DNA from: Niveispirillum sp.
GTDB taxonomy: Bacteria > Pseudomonadota > Alphaproteobacteria > Azospirillales > Azospirillaceae
Length of the DNA: 32,941 bases
Direction of reading: 5' to 3'
NCBI RefSeq assembly: GCF_017996735.1
Contig: NZ_JAGOGJ010000072.1
Coordinates: forward strand, 1-32,941
Each line of letters begins with the position of its first letter. Positions within the stretch are counted from its first letter, which is position 1. This document shows positions 15,213-24,533 of this stretch, one piece after another. The position numbers and the translations under genes were made by a program. The notes beneath the pieces are model-generated. The model ran no database searches. It had not been told where the DNA came from and saw only the letters and a program-made list of their open reading frames with translations.

Positions 15213-16010
15213 ATGGAAATCGGCTCCACGATGCTGGGTCTGTCGCGTCTGGTCGTTTACGGCCTGTGGACGCTGGTCTGCATTCCCGTCCAGGTGCTGT
15301 TGCTGCGCCTGTCGATGCGGGATGCCACGGCGCGCTTCCCCCGCTTCTACCACCGCGTCTGCTGTCGCCTGCTGGGCCTGCAGGTGGTGGTGAAGGGGGC
15401 GCCGGCGTCCGGTGTGGGGCCGGTCCTGTTCATCGCCAACCATTCCTCCTATCTCGACATTCCGGTGCTGACATCGGTGCTGCCGGTCAGTTTCATCGCC
15501 AAGTCGGAGGTTGATGGCTGGCCCGTCTTCGGCCTGCTGGCCCGGTTGCAGCGCACCGTGTTCGTGGACCGCACGGCCCGCCACAAGGCCGATGAACAGC
15601 GTGACAGCATCCAGGGACGCCTGCAGGCCGGCGACAGCCTGGTCCTGTTCCCCGAAGGCACCAGCAGCGACGGCAACCGCACGCTGCCCTTCAAGACCGC
15701 CCTGTTCGCTGTGGCCGCCACACGTATCGGCGACCGGCCGCTGACGGTACAACCCGTCAGCGTCACCGCCACCCATCTGGACGGCATCCCGCTGGGCCAT
15801 GTCTGGCGCCAGCTTTACGCCTGGTACGGCGACATGGAACTGCCGCCGCACCTGTGGCGCATGGTACGGGCCGGGCGGATGCAGGTGACGGTCGAATTCC
15901 ACACACCGCAATCGCTGGAAACCGTGCCATCGCGCAAGGCGCTGGCTGATGTCTGCTGGCAATCGGTGGCCAGGGGCGTGGAACGCGCCGTCACTGGCCG
16001 CGCGGCGTAA
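15213..16010 (+). CDS. olsA: Lyso-ornithine lipid O-acyltransferase OlsA (PlsC family)
   Basis: 265 residues. An N-terminal membrane helix (about 8-32) is followed by the acyltransferase motifs NHSSYLD (HX4D, H77 and D82), FVDRTARHK, and LFPEGTSSDGN near 146. PlsC-family enzymes acylate lysophospholipids. Beside olsB this member is expected to add the second acyl chain to lyso-ornithine lipid, although some OlsA proteins also make phosphatidic acid. The four-hairpin repeat begins two bases after its stop. Confidence 0.92.
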   Translation: MEIGSTMLGLSRLVVYGLWTLVCIPVQVLLLRLSMRDATARFPRFYHRVCCRLLGLQVVVKGAPASGVGPVLFIANHSSYLDIPVLTSVLPVSFIAKSEVDGWPVFGLLARLQRTVFVDRTARHKADEQRDSIQGRLQAGDSLVLFPEGTSSDGNRTLPFKTALFAVAATRIGDRPLTVQPVSVTATHLDGIPLGHVWRQLYAWYGDMELPPHLWRMVRAGRMQVTVEFHTPQSLETVPSRKALADVCWQSVARGVERAVTGRAA

Positions 16011-16011
16011 T

Positions 16012-16111
16012 CTATCGGTCAAAATGTTTGACCGATAGTATCCGCGCCGACTGGCGCGGCGGCGGCCCATGCCGCCGAAGCCTTTGATCCCGAGGTGTCG
16101 GGATTAAAGGC
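16012..16111. repeat. Four-hairpin intergenic element, copy 1
   Basis: The element fills the space between two convergent genes. Hairpin 1: perfect 12-bp arms CTATCGGTCAAA (16012-16023) and complement (16027-16038), 3-nt loop. The core (16038-16078) is identical over 41 nt to copy 2 and forms hairpin 2 (CCGCGCC-GACT-GGCGCGG) and hairpin 3 (CGGCGGC-CCAT-GCCGCCG). Hairpin 4: 14-bp arms with one G-T pair (16080-16093, 16098-16111). Hairpins 1 and 4 differ in sequence from copy 2 but keep the pairing. The right arm supplies the stop codon of the GNAT gene. No T-run follows, so it is not an ordinary terminator. Confidence 0.85.
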
Positions 16112-16724
16112 CGCGCGGCGTAAGCCGTTCCTTCACCGCCGGCCATTCCCGATCCGTGATCGAGAAATAGACAGAGTGGCGCAGGCTGCCATCGGCACGC
16201 ACGACATGGTTGCGGAAGGTTCCTTCCTCCACAGCACCGATGCCGGCCAGGGCCATGCGGGACTGGGTGTTGTTGCTGTCGGTCTTGAACTCCACCCGGA
16301 TACAGCCCCAGTGCTCGAACGCGTGGCGCAGCATCAGGTATTTGGCCTCCCGGTTCAGGCCCGACCGCTGAAACCCCTTGCCCAGCCAGGTATAGCCGAT
16401 TTCCACATGCCGGTTGGCCCGGTCCATGGCCAGGAAGCGGGTGGAGCCGGCGATGTGGCCCGATGCCTGATCGATGGTCACGAAGGGCAGCATTCGCCCC
16501 GCCTGCCGTTCGGCCAGGGCAAAGCCGATCCAAGCCGCCATCTCCTCCCGGCTTCGCACCGGGGTGGGATACCAGCGGAAAATATCCCCCTCCAGCCCCA
16601 CCGCGCACAGCGCGTCCAGATGGTCCGCCCGCAGCGGCTCCAGCCGAGCCACCGCACCGGCCAGGATGACAGGGGCCGTATCGATGCGGTTGAAATCATA
16701 AAGCGGATAGGGACGGTCGGTCAT
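16104..16724 (-). CDS. GNAT acetyltransferase, RimJ/RimL type
   Basis: 206 residues from the ATG at 16724, where the domain begins (RLEPLRADHLDAL). Motifs: IAGSTRFLAMD, RHVEIGYTWLGKGFQRSGLNREAKYLML as the acetyl-CoA site, and the C-terminal FKTDSNNTQSRMALAGIGAVEEG. This is the RimJ/RimL branch, which acetylates protein N-termini, peptides or small molecules; the substrate is not predictable. The ribosome-binding site is weak. Divergent from the TonB receptor operon. The stop codon lies inside the repeat element. Confidence 0.88.
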   Translation of the reverse strand: MTDRPYPLYDFNRIDTAPVILAGAVARLEPLRADHLDALCAVGLEGDIFRWYPTPVRSREEMAAWIGFALAERQAGRMLPFVTIDQASGHIAGSTRFLAMDRANRHVEIGYTWLGKGFQRSGLNREAKYLMLRHAFEHWGCIRVEFKTDSNNTQSRMALAGIGAVEEGTFRNHVVRADGSLRHSVYFSITDREWPAVKERLTPRGL

Positions 16725-16841
16725 GGCACACCGGAATGCTGCGGGGCGAATATGCCAGCTTTCCCGATACAGGCCCCGCATGGTCAACCGGGCGATTGTC
16801 CCGGTGACGAGATTCAGCCCCCGGGTGTTCCTCACCAATAA

Positions 16842-16871
16842 TATTCACACACGTGATAGTGAATGTTGACA
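16842..16871 (+). promoter_or_regulatory. Operator-like dyad beside a -35 box of the receptor operon
   Basis: The site at 16842-16865 has arms ATTCAC and GTGAAT and matches the site at 25559-25582 at 19 of 24 positions. A perfect TTGACA (16866-16871) follows directly; the best -10 at 17 bp is poor (CATCTT). The probable ligand is the TetR protein of this cluster. Confidence 0.6.
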
Positions 16872-16947
16872 GCACCCCGCCCATGCCGCATCTTGCCTCA
16901 AGCACGCTGGCGATAACGACCGGCGGCCAATAGGGAGAACGCGTCAC

Positions 16948-19209
16948 ATGAGGGCCAAGCTGCTCGCGTCCGCCTGCGCGGTCGCGCTGACCACTATTTC
17001 GACCCATGTCCTGGCGCAGGAAACCGCGCCCACCCGCAAAGCCGCGACGCAGGAAGACGCGCTGCAGGAAATCATCGTCACCGCCACCCGCCGCGCCCAG
17101 AATATCAGCGAAGTGCCGCTGTCAATCACCGCCTTCTCGCAGGAAGACCTGAATATCAAGGGCGTGGTCGGGTATGAGGGGCTGGCGCGCGAAACGCCGG
17201 GTGTCGTGCTGAACAAGCCCAGCGCCAATTTCAACAATTTCACGGCGCGCGGCATCGCCACCAACGGCTATGGCGCCAACCTGCAAAGCACGGTGGCGGT
17301 CTATATCGACGAACTGCCCATCTCCACCATCGGCAACACCACGGTGCTGGACCCGACCCTGTTCGATGTGGAACGGGTGGAGTTCCTGCGCGGGCCGCAG
17401 GGCACGCTGTTTGGCTCCGGGTCCCTGTCGGGCGCCATGCGCATCCTGACCAAGAGCCCGGATCTGCGGAAATTCGACGCCGCCGCGCAGACGGATTTCG
17501 GCCTGACCGGGTCGGACAGCCTGCGCCAGCGCTATAACCTGATGCTGAACACGCCCCTGGTAGAGGATGAGCTGGCGCTGCGCGTCGTCGGCTTCTACCG
17601 CCATGAGGAAGGCTATCTCGACAATGTCGGGACCGGCATCCACAATTCCAACACGCTGGAAAGCTGGGGCGGACGCGCCATCCTGCAATGGAAGCCGGCC
17701 GAACAGATGTCGGTGCGCCTGCTGGCTTCGCGCGAGGACAGCAACCCGCGCGACAGTTCGATGACCAGCCCGTCGCTGGGCCGGGAAAAGCGCATCTCCG
17801 ACCGGCCCGACCTCTATTCCGGCGTGCTGACCACCTATAACGCCACCATCGATTATCAGTTCGATGGCGCCAAGCTGACCAGTTCATCGACATATTCCAC
17901 CTTCGACCAGAAATTCCATGTCGATCTGGCCGGCACCTTTGGCGGGGCCATCGCGTTTGGCCTGGATGCCAACGGCTATCAGGACACGTTCGTGGAGGAG
18001 GTGCGGCTGGCGTCGGATCCCGGTGGCGACTGGGACTGGACCATCGGCGGCTTCTTCCTGGATCGCCGGCATGACGTGGATTATTTCTACCGCTCGTCGC
18101 CGGAATTCCTGGCCGCACGGCGCATCACCGGCCTGCCGGACGAATATTACCAGCGCCAGTATGTCCACACGATCTCGCATGAACTGGCCGGCTTTGGCGA
18201 ACTGACCTATCACGTGAATGAGAAATTCTGGCTGACGGGCGGTCTGCGTTACGGCCGCCTGGACGCGCAGGGCTTTACCGAGGGCGGGTATAATTCCGCC
18301 TATCTGACCTATGCCCTGACGGGACAGTCCGGGCCGCTGGCCATGGTGCCGATTCCGGCGGCCACGGGCGTGAAGGCCAAGGGGTCGAAGCCGTCCTACA
18401 AGGTCAGCGCCTCATATCGTGCCAGCGAGGCCATCACCACCTATGCCAGTGTCTCCACCGGCTTCCGCGCGCCTGTGGTCAATGCCTATGCCGGGCGGCC
18501 GAGCGTGGTGAATGCCAATGACCTGATCATCCCCTATGGCGCCAGTTCGGACGATCTGACGAATTATGAGCTGGGGCTGAAGGGCCGCTGGCTGAACGGC
18601 AAGCTGACGGCGCATCTGGCCGCCTATTACATCGACTGGAAAAACATCCAGATCCAGGCCAACCGCACGTCGGACAGCGTGCAGTTCGCCACCAATATCG
18701 GCGCGGCCCGCAGCAAGGGCATCGAGTTCGAAATCGCCGCCGTGCCGGCCACCGGCCTGACCATCGGGCTGAACGGATCGGTCAACACCGCCAAGGTGAC
18801 GAAGCTGTCAGCGGCAGAGGCGGCGATCTCCGGCGCGGTGGAGGGGGCACGCCTGTCCTCCCCGCGCTTCCAGGGGTCGGTCTTTGCCCAATACTGGTTC
18901 AATCTGGCGCCCGAACTGGACGCTTTCACCACCGCCAACTGGCAGCATGTGGGTTCCTTCCCCTCCTCCTTCCCCAATGTGCCGGGCGCGCCGAACCGGG
19001 TCAGCCCGACCTATGGCAAGACCGACAGCTACAGCAATGTGAATGCCAGCTTCGGAGTGACCAAGGGGAACTGGACAGCGACCGCCTATGTGGAGAATCT
19101 GTTCGACGATCATTCGATCACCTACATCCACCCGGAAGCCTTCATGGCCAGCCGCTTCGGCACGATGCGGCCGCGCACCGCGGGCATCCGCATCGGCTAT
19201 GAGTATTAA
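16948..19209 (+). CDS. TonB-dependent outer-membrane receptor
   Basis: 753 residues, a usual length. The signal peptide is cleaved after about residue 23 (HVLAQE). The TonB box is in LQEIIVTATRR. A plug domain follows (about 50-165, with VERVEFLRGPQGTLFGSGSLSGAMRI), then a 22-strand barrel ending in aromatic GYEY. The type resembles the large receptor set of sphingomonads and related bacteria used for carbon-source uptake rather than only siderophores. It is first in an operon with an MFS carrier, an exported esterase and a CoA ligase, so import of an ester or its acid product is inferred. A GGGAGAA site precedes the ATG. Confidence 0.93.
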   Translation: MRAKLLASACAVALTTISTHVLAQETAPTRKAATQEDALQEIIVTATRRAQNISEVPLSITAFSQEDLNIKGVVGYEGLARETPGVVLNKPSANFNNFTARGIATNGYGANLQSTVAVYIDELPISTIGNTTVLDPTLFDVERVEFLRGPQGTLFGSGSLSGAMRILTKSPDLRKFDAAAQTDFGLTGSDSLRQRYNLMLNTPLVEDELALRVVGFYRHEEGYLDNVGTGIHNSNTLESWGGRAILQWKPAEQMSVRLLASREDSNPRDSSMTSPSLGREKRISDRPDLYSGVLTTYNATIDYQFDGAKLTSSSTYSTFDQKFHVDLAGTFGGAIAFGLDANGYQDTFVEEVRLASDPGGDWDWTIGGFFLDRRHDVDYFYRSSPEFLAARRITGLPDEYYQRQYVHTISHELAGFGELTYHVNEKFWLTGGLRYGRLDAQGFTEGGYNSAYLTYALTGQSGPLAMVPIPAATGVKAKGSKPSYKVSASYRASEAITTYASVSTGFRAPVVNAYAGRPSVVNANDLIIPYGASSDDLTNYELGLKGRWLNGKLTAHLAAYYIDWKNIQIQANRTSDSVQFATNIGAARSKGIEFEIAAVPATGLTIGLNGSVNTAKVTKLSAAEAAISGAVEGARLSSPRFQGSVFAQYWFNLAPELDAFTTANWQHVGSFPSSFPNVPGAPNRVSPTYGKTDSYSNVNASFGVTKGNWTATAYVENLFDDHSITYIHPEAFMASRFGTMRPRTAGIRIGYEY

Positions 19210-19212
19210 GCC

Positions 19213-20532
19213 ATGACGGCGGCCCCTTCCCCCCTGCAAGCGCCGGCGGCCCACCCGCCGCCGGACGCCCGCGCCTGGTATGTGCTGGGTGCGCTCTGCT
19301 TCGTCTATGTGCTGAACTTCCTGGACCGGCAGTTGCTGTCGATCCTGGCCAAGCCCATCCAGGATGATCTGGGTGTCACCGACGGGCAGTTGGGCCTGAT
19401 CAGCGGGCTTTATTTCGCGCTGTTCTACTGCACCATCTCCATCCCCGTGGCCTGGCTGGCCGACCGGGCGAACCGGGTGAAGGTGCTGTCCATCGCCTGC
19501 GCCCTGTGGAGTGCGGCGACGGTGGCCTGCGGCTTGTCCGCGACATATCCGCAACTGGTGGCGGCGCGCATGGCGGTGGGGGTAGGAGAGGCCGGCGGCG
19601 TTCCCCCGTCTTACGCCATCATCACCGACTATTTCGCACCGGGACGCCGGGGCACAGCGCTGGGCCTGTTCAATCTGGGCCCGCCGCTGGGTCAGGCCAT
19701 GGGCGTGGCGTTTGGGGCCTCCATCGCCGCTGCCTATAGCTGGCGCAGCGCCTTTGTCGTGCTGGGGGTGGTGGGCATCGTGGCGGCGCTCGTCGTGTGG
19801 CTGACCATCCGGGAGCCCAAGCGCGGCGGGCTGGATCAGCCGGCAGCGGGTGCGGCGCCGGCCCCGATGGAAAAGGCCGGGTTCATGGAAACCGTGTCCA
19901 TGTTCTTCCGCCGCAAGGACCTGCTGCTGCTGTCGCTGGCCTGTGGCGCCACGCAGTTCGTCACCTATGCCGTCATGAACTTCACCGTCCTGTTCCTGAT
20001 GCGGGAAAAGGGGATGAGCCTGGGTGAGGTGGCGCTCTATTACGCGCTGCTGATCGGGGTCGGTATCAGCCTGGGCATGTATGCATCGGGCCGCCTGATC
20101 GACCGGTACTCCGTGCGGTACCGGCAGGCCTATGCCCTGATCCCGGCCGTGGGTCTGGTGGGGGCGGTGCCGTTCTTCGCGGGCTTCGTCTGGGCACCGG
20201 GCTGGGAACTGGCGCTGCTGTTCCTGATCGGGCCGACCTTCTTCAACTATTTCTACCTGTCGCCCGCCGTGGCCCTGGTGCAGGAGGCGGTGCGACCCAA
20301 CCAGCGGGTAATGTCGGGTGCCCTGCTGCTGCTGGTCATGAACCTGATCGGGCTGGGTCTTGGTCCGACCTATCTGGGGGCGGCCAGCGACTATTTCCGG
20401 GCCACCAACCCCGGCAATTCCCTGCAACTGGCCTTTTACACCCTGATCCCCTTCTATTTCCTGGCCATCGGCATGTTCCTCATGCTGGCGCGGGTGTTGA
20501 AGGGCATGGCAAACCGGAACGGAGGCCGCTGA
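19213..20532 (+). CDS. MFS transporter, Spinster-like
   Basis: 439 residues with about 12 membrane segments. MFS motif A-like loops are seen as WLADRANRVK and GRLIDRYSVRYR, and VYVLNFLDRQLLSIL in the first helix is typical of the Spinster-like group common in sphingomonads and Caulobacterales. The N- and C-termini are cytosolic. It starts three bases after the receptor stop and its own stop overlaps the esterase start (TGATG), so it is translated with them. Role: probably moves the substrate or its hydrolysis product over the inner membrane. Confidence 0.92.
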   Translation: MTAAPSPLQAPAAHPPPDARAWYVLGALCFVYVLNFLDRQLLSILAKPIQDDLGVTDGQLGLISGLYFALFYCTISIPVAWLADRANRVKVLSIACALWSAATVACGLSATYPQLVAARMAVGVGEAGGVPPSYAIITDYFAPGRRGTALGLFNLGPPLGQAMGVAFGASIAAAYSWRSAFVVLGVVGIVAALVVWLTIREPKRGGLDQPAAGAAPAPMEKAGFMETVSMFFRRKDLLLLSLACGATQFVTYAVMNFTVLFLMREKGMSLGEVALYYALLIGVGISLGMYASGRLIDRYSVRYRQAYALIPAVGLVGAVPFFAGFVWAPGWELALLFLIGPTFFNYFYLSPAVALVQEAVRPNQRVMSGALLLLVMNLIGLGLGPTYLGAASDYFRATNPGNSLQLAFYTLIPFYFLAIGMFLMLARVLKGMANRNGGR

Positions 20533-22166
20533 TGCGCCTTTCCCTTCGCCTGGGCGCCTGTGCGGCGGCTGCCCTTTTGTCCTGGACCGCGATGGCGCAG
20601 GACAATCCCACGATCACCGCCCCGGCGGGGGCCGTTGCCGGCCGCGCCAAGGACGGGGTGAATGTCTTCAAGGGCATCCCCTATGCCCTGCCGCCCGTGG
20701 GCGACCGCCGCTGGAAGGCACCGGAACCGCTGCCCGCCTGGACCGGGGTGCGCGATGCGGGTGAGCCCGGCCGCGCCTGTGTGCAGCCGCGCCCGCGTCT
20801 GGCCAGCATCTATGCCAACCCGCCCAAGGAGATGGGGGAGGATTGCCTGTCCCTGAACATCTGGGCACCCGAAGGGGCGAAGAACGCCCCCGTCCTGGTC
20901 TGGATCCATGGCGGATCGCTGACCGGCGGCTATGGGCATGAGGAGATGTATGACGGATCGGCGCTGGCAAAGCAGGGGCTGGTCGTCGTCTCCATCAATT
21001 ACCGGCTGGGCATCCTGGGCTATCTGGCGCATCCGGGTTTAAGCGCGGAAAATCCCGACGGGATTTCCGGCAATTACGGGCTGCTGGACCAGATCGCATC
21101 CCTGCGCTGGGTGCGCGACAATATCGGTGCCTTTGGCGGTGATGCCGGCAATGTCACGGTTGCGGGGGAGTCTGCCGGCGCCCTGTCGGTCATGTATCTG
21201 ATGGCCGCGCCCCAGGCCAAGGGCCTGTTCGGCAAGGCCATCGCGCAAAGCGCCTATATGATCTCCACGCCTGAACTGAAACAGCCCCGCAATGGGGAAT
21301 TCGCGGCCGAGGGGATTGGCACTTATGTGGCGGGCAAGGTCGGGGCCGCCGATGTCGCCGCCTTGCGCGCCATGGACGCGGAGACCCTGACGGCGGAAGC
21401 GGTCAAGGCCGGCTACATCCCCTTCGGCACCGTCGATGGCAAGGTGCTGCCGGCCCAGTTGGTCGAGATTTTCGACAAGGGGCAGCAGGCGCCGGTGCCC
21501 ATCCTGACCGGGTTCAACAGCGGGGAAATCCGCTCCCTGCGGTTCCTGCTGCCGCCCAAGCCCGCCGATGCAGCCGCCTATGAGGCAATGATCCGCGAAC
21601 GTTATGGCGATCTGGCGGACCTGTTCCTGCGGCTGTATCCGGCCAGCAATGTCGAAGAAAGCATGCTGGCCACCACCCGCGACGCGCTCTATGGCTGGAC
21701 ATCGGAACGGCTGGTCCGCAACCAGACGGCCCTGGGGCAAAGTGCGTATCTCTATATCTTCGACCATGGCTATCCGGCGGCGGACGAACATGGGCTGCAC
21801 GCCTTCCACGCCGCCGAAATCCCGTATGTCTTCGGCACCGCCGACCGCACCCCGCCGCTCTGGCCCAAGGTGCCGGACAATGCCGCCGAACGCCGGCTGT
21901 CGGCGGCGATGAACAGCTATTGGGCCAGCTTCGCCCGCACCGGCACACCCCTGGCCGATGGGCAACCGGGCTGGCCCCTCTTCAGCAGACAAGAGGGCTA
22001 TATGGCCTTTGCCGGCACGCCGAAGCCGGGGGTGCGTATGCGGCCGGGCATGTTCGCCCTGCATGAAACCACCGTCTGCCGGCGCCGCGCGGCGGGCAAC
22101 CTGGCCTGGAACTGGAATACCGGCGTCGCCTCACCCGTGCTGCCGGCCAAGGGGAATGTCTGCTGA
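20532..22166 (+). CDS. Exported type-B carboxylesterase
   Basis: 544 residues. The signal peptide is cleaved after TAMA (about residue 22). The alpha/beta-hydrolase fold of the type-B carboxylesterase family shows EDCLSLNIWAP, an oxyanion-hole segment (WIHGGSL), the nucleophile elbow GESAGA with Ser214, the acid Glu332 (FNSGEIRS) and His426 (HAFHAAEIPYVFG). The triad is complete. It is expected to hydrolyse carboxylic esters in the periplasm. Between a carrier and a CoA ligase it most likely frees an acid that the ligase then activates. Overlaps its neighbours by one base on each side. Confidence 0.92.
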   Translation: MRLSLRLGACAAAALLSWTAMAQDNPTITAPAGAVAGRAKDGVNVFKGIPYALPPVGDRRWKAPEPLPAWTGVRDAGEPGRACVQPRPRLASIYANPPKEMGEDCLSLNIWAPEGAKNAPVLVWIHGGSLTGGYGHEEMYDGSALAKQGLVVVSINYRLGILGYLAHPGLSAENPDGISGNYGLLDQIASLRWVRDNIGAFGGDAGNVTVAGESAGALSVMYLMAAPQAKGLFGKAIAQSAYMISTPELKQPRNGEFAAEGIGTYVAGKVGAADVAALRAMDAETLTAEAVKAGYIPFGTVDGKVLPAQLVEIFDKGQQAPVPILTGFNSGEIRSLRFLLPPKPADAAAYEAMIRERYGDLADLFLRLYPASNVEESMLATTRDALYGWTSERLVRNQTALGQSAYLYIFDHGYPAADEHGLHAFHAAEIPYVFGTADRTPPLWPKVPDNAAERRLSAAMNSYWASFARTGTPLADGQPGWPLFSRQEGYMAFAGTPKPGVRMRPGMFALHETTVCRRRAAGNLAWNWNTGVASPVLPAKGNVC

Positions 22167-23737
22167 TGCTGGACGGAACCATGCAGGATTTCCCCCTGAC
22201 GCTGGACCAGTTCCTGCGCCATGCCGCCAAATGGCACGCGCATGCCCAATTGGCGACGGCGCGCGAAGGGGGAGAGCCGACCCGCATCGGCTATGCCGAC
22301 CTGATGGACCGCGCCCTGGGCGTCACCGCCATCCTGGCCGGGTACGGGATGCGGCGGGGTGACCGGGTGGCGACACTGGCCTGGAACAGTCAGGCGCATG
22401 TGGAGGTCTGGTACGCCATCATGGGGGCGGGGGCTGTCTGCCACACGCTGAACCCCCGCCTGACGGCCCCACAATTGGCCTCCATGCTGGACCAGTCGCA
22501 GGCGCGTATCCTGGTGGTCAGCGCCGACCTGCTGCCCCTGGCCCGGCAGGTGGGGGCGCTGGCGCCCGGCGTCACCCGCGTGCTGGTCATCGATGGCGAC
22601 GCGCCCGCCGACTGGGAACTGGCCACCGCGCTGGAGCCGTTGATCGGTGGCGCGTCACGGGATGCGGCCTGGGGCGGGTTTGCGGAAACCGCACCCTCGG
22701 GCCTGTGTTTCACGTCGGGCACCACCGGTGCGCCCAAGGGTGTGACCTATACCCACCGGTCCAGTTTCCTGCACACCCTGAAACTGCTGCAGACCGATGT
22801 CATGGCCCTGTCGGGGCGCGACAGCGTGCTGGTGGCCGTACCCATGTTCCATGCCAATGCCTGGGGCCTGCCCTTTGCCGTGCCGGCGGTGGGCGGGCGG
22901 CTGGTGCTGCCCGGCCGGCACACGGACGGGGCCAGCCTGGCCCGGCTGATCGCATCGGAAGGGGTGACGGTGGGGGTCGGTGTGCCGACCGTCTGGCTGG
23001 GCCTGGTCGAACATCTGGACGCGACGGGCGGGGAATTACCCAGCCTTGAACGGGTCATCGTCGGCGGCTCCCCTCTGCCCCCGGCCTTGATGGAACGGAT
23101 TGAGCGGCGGCTGGGCGTGATCGTGCAGACAAGCTGGGGCATGACGGAACTGTCGCCGTCAGGCACCGTTGCCCCCGCCACCGACGCCCCCCGTGACGCC
23201 GCCCTGTCGGGGCGGCCATCGGTCGGGGTGGACCTGCTGCTGACCGACGCCGATGGCCATCCCCTGCCGGACCAGCGCGGGGTGGAAGGGCATCTGCGGG
23301 TGCGCGGCGTGGCCGTCATCGACCGTTATTTCGGGCAGGAGGCTGCGGCCACCGATGAAGCCGGCTGGTTCCCCACGGGCGATCTGGCCCGCATCGACGC
23401 GGCCGGCAATCTGATGATCACGGGCCGGGCCAAGGATTTGATCAAATCCGGCGGGGAATGGATCAATCCGGCGGAGATCGAGGCCCTGGTCGGTGCCCTG
23501 CCGCAGGTGTCGCTGGTCGCGGTCATCGGCCGGTCGCACCCCAAATGGGGAGAACGGCCCATCCTGCTGGTGGAGACGCGGGACACGATTGATGATGAGG
23601 GGCTGCTGGCCCCGCTGCGCGGCAAGGTGGCCCCCTGGTGGCTGCCCGATGCTATCATCCGGCTGGATGCCATGCCCCTGGCGGGAACCGGCAAGATCGA
23701 CAAAATCGGCCTGCGGGTTCAATATGGGGACGGTTGA
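22166..23737 (+). CDS. Acyl-CoA ligase (AMP-forming)
   Basis: 523 residues of the ANL superfamily. Seen: the ATP loop TSGTTGAPKG (about 182-191), TSWGMTELSP, the hinge region PTGDLARID and GRAKDLIKSGGEWI, and the catalytic lysine in AGTGKIDKIG near 509. The shape fits the medium/long-chain fatty acyl-CoA ligases of the AlkK/FadK kind. It makes the acyl-CoA from an acid, ATP and CoA in the cytosol. It starts on the last base of the esterase gene. Chain length or aromatic character of the substrate cannot be told by eye. Confidence 0.92.
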   Translation: MLDGTMQDFPLTLDQFLRHAAKWHAHAQLATAREGGEPTRIGYADLMDRALGVTAILAGYGMRRGDRVATLAWNSQAHVEVWYAIMGAGAVCHTLNPRLTAPQLASMLDQSQARILVVSADLLPLARQVGALAPGVTRVLVIDGDAPADWELATALEPLIGGASRDAAWGGFAETAPSGLCFTSGTTGAPKGVTYTHRSSFLHTLKLLQTDVMALSGRDSVLVAVPMFHANAWGLPFAVPAVGGRLVLPGRHTDGASLARLIASEGVTVGVGVPTVWLGLVEHLDATGGELPSLERVIVGGSPLPPALMERIERRLGVIVQTSWGMTELSPSGTVAPATDAPRDAALSGRPSVGVDLLLTDADGHPLPDQRGVEGHLRVRGVAVIDRYFGQEAAATDEAGWFPTGDLARIDAAGNLMITGRAKDLIKSGGEWINPAEIEALVGALPQVSLVAVIGRSHPKWGERPILLVETRDTIDDEGLLAPLRGKVAPWWLPDAIIRLDAMPLAGTGKIDKIGLRVQYGDG

Positions 23738-23799
23738 ATGGACGGCGGGGCCTTACGCGTCGCCCGTCCTGGTACAGGCTTTGACGGAAAGACGAACTG

Positions 23800-24483
23800 G
23801 TGTCTGAACAGGTGAAATCCCGCCGCCGCTCCACCAAGGCGGAGCAGCGCGCGGAGATGATGGAACAGATCCTCGACGAGGCCGAGTACCTTTTCTCCAA
23901 GCACGGTCTCTATGGCGTCACGCTGAAGGATGTGGCGCAGCGGGTGGGGGTTCACCACACGCTGCTGAACTATTATTTCGAGGATAAGAAGAAGCTGTTC
24001 GACGCCGTCTTCGCCCGCCGCGCCGCCGTGACCAGCGAGCGGCGGATGACGGTGCTGGAAGAGTATGAGAGGGCCACCGACGGCAAGCCCACGGTGGAAG
24101 GGGCGCTGCACGCCTTCCTGGATACCGACCTCGACCTCTATATCGAGGGGGGGGAGGGCTGGAAGAATTATGCGGCCCTGGGCGCACAGGTGGCCAATAC
24201 CCCGGAATGGGGGGCCGAACTGATGGACCAGCATTTCGATCCGGTCGTGCTGCGCCTGATCGAGTTGCTGAAAAAGGCCCTGCCCGGCTGTGCCGAGGAG
24301 GATATTTTCTGGGGCTATCACTTCGTCACGGGCGCCCTGCTGCTGACCTTGGCGCGGACGGGGCGCATCGACAAACTGTCGGGCGGCCTGTGCAAATCCG
24401 ACGATTTCGCCGCCGTGAAGGCCCGCATGGCCGCCTTCATGGCCGCCGGCTTCAAGGAAGTCTGCAAGGTGCGGGAGGGGTGA
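23800..24483 (+). CDS. TetR-family regulator of the ester/acyl-CoA cluster
   Basis: 227 residues with a GTG start; GGAAAGACG lies upstream. The HTH domain is at about 20-65 (ILDEAEYLFSKHGLYGVTLKDVAQRVGVHHTLLNYYFEDK). The C-terminal part is a TetR ligand domain of the type found beside fatty-acid genes. It is last in the run, 62 bases after the ligase. It most likely represses the receptor operon and the SDR/thioesterase pair through the related dyads at 16842-16865 and 25559-25582, with an acyl-CoA or the free acid as inducer; that is inference from gene order and site placement. Confidence 0.88.
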   Translation: MSEQVKSRRRSTKAEQRAEMMEQILDEAEYLFSKHGLYGVTLKDVAQRVGVHHTLLNYYFEDKKKLFDAVFARRAAVTSERRMTVLEEYERATDGKPTVEGALHAFLDTDLDLYIEGGEGWKNYAALGAQVANTPEWGAELMDQHFDPVVLRLIELLKKALPGCAEEDIFWGYHFVTGALLLTLARTGRIDKLSGGLCKSDDFAAVKARMAAFMAAGFKEVCKVREG

Positions 24484-24533
24484 GCCTGCCACCGCATCGG
24501 GCCTTGGATCATGATGCTTTAAGGTGAACCGCC

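Noticed and set aside
16012..16038. Ordinary terminator of olsA
   Set aside because: The stem is perfect but has no T-run, and the same architecture occurs in a promoter region at 30714-30817.
18808..20427. Open frame of 539 codons on the minus strand across the MFS gene
   Set aside because: Rich in His, Gln, Arg and Gly with no domain; antisense to a clear MFS transporter.
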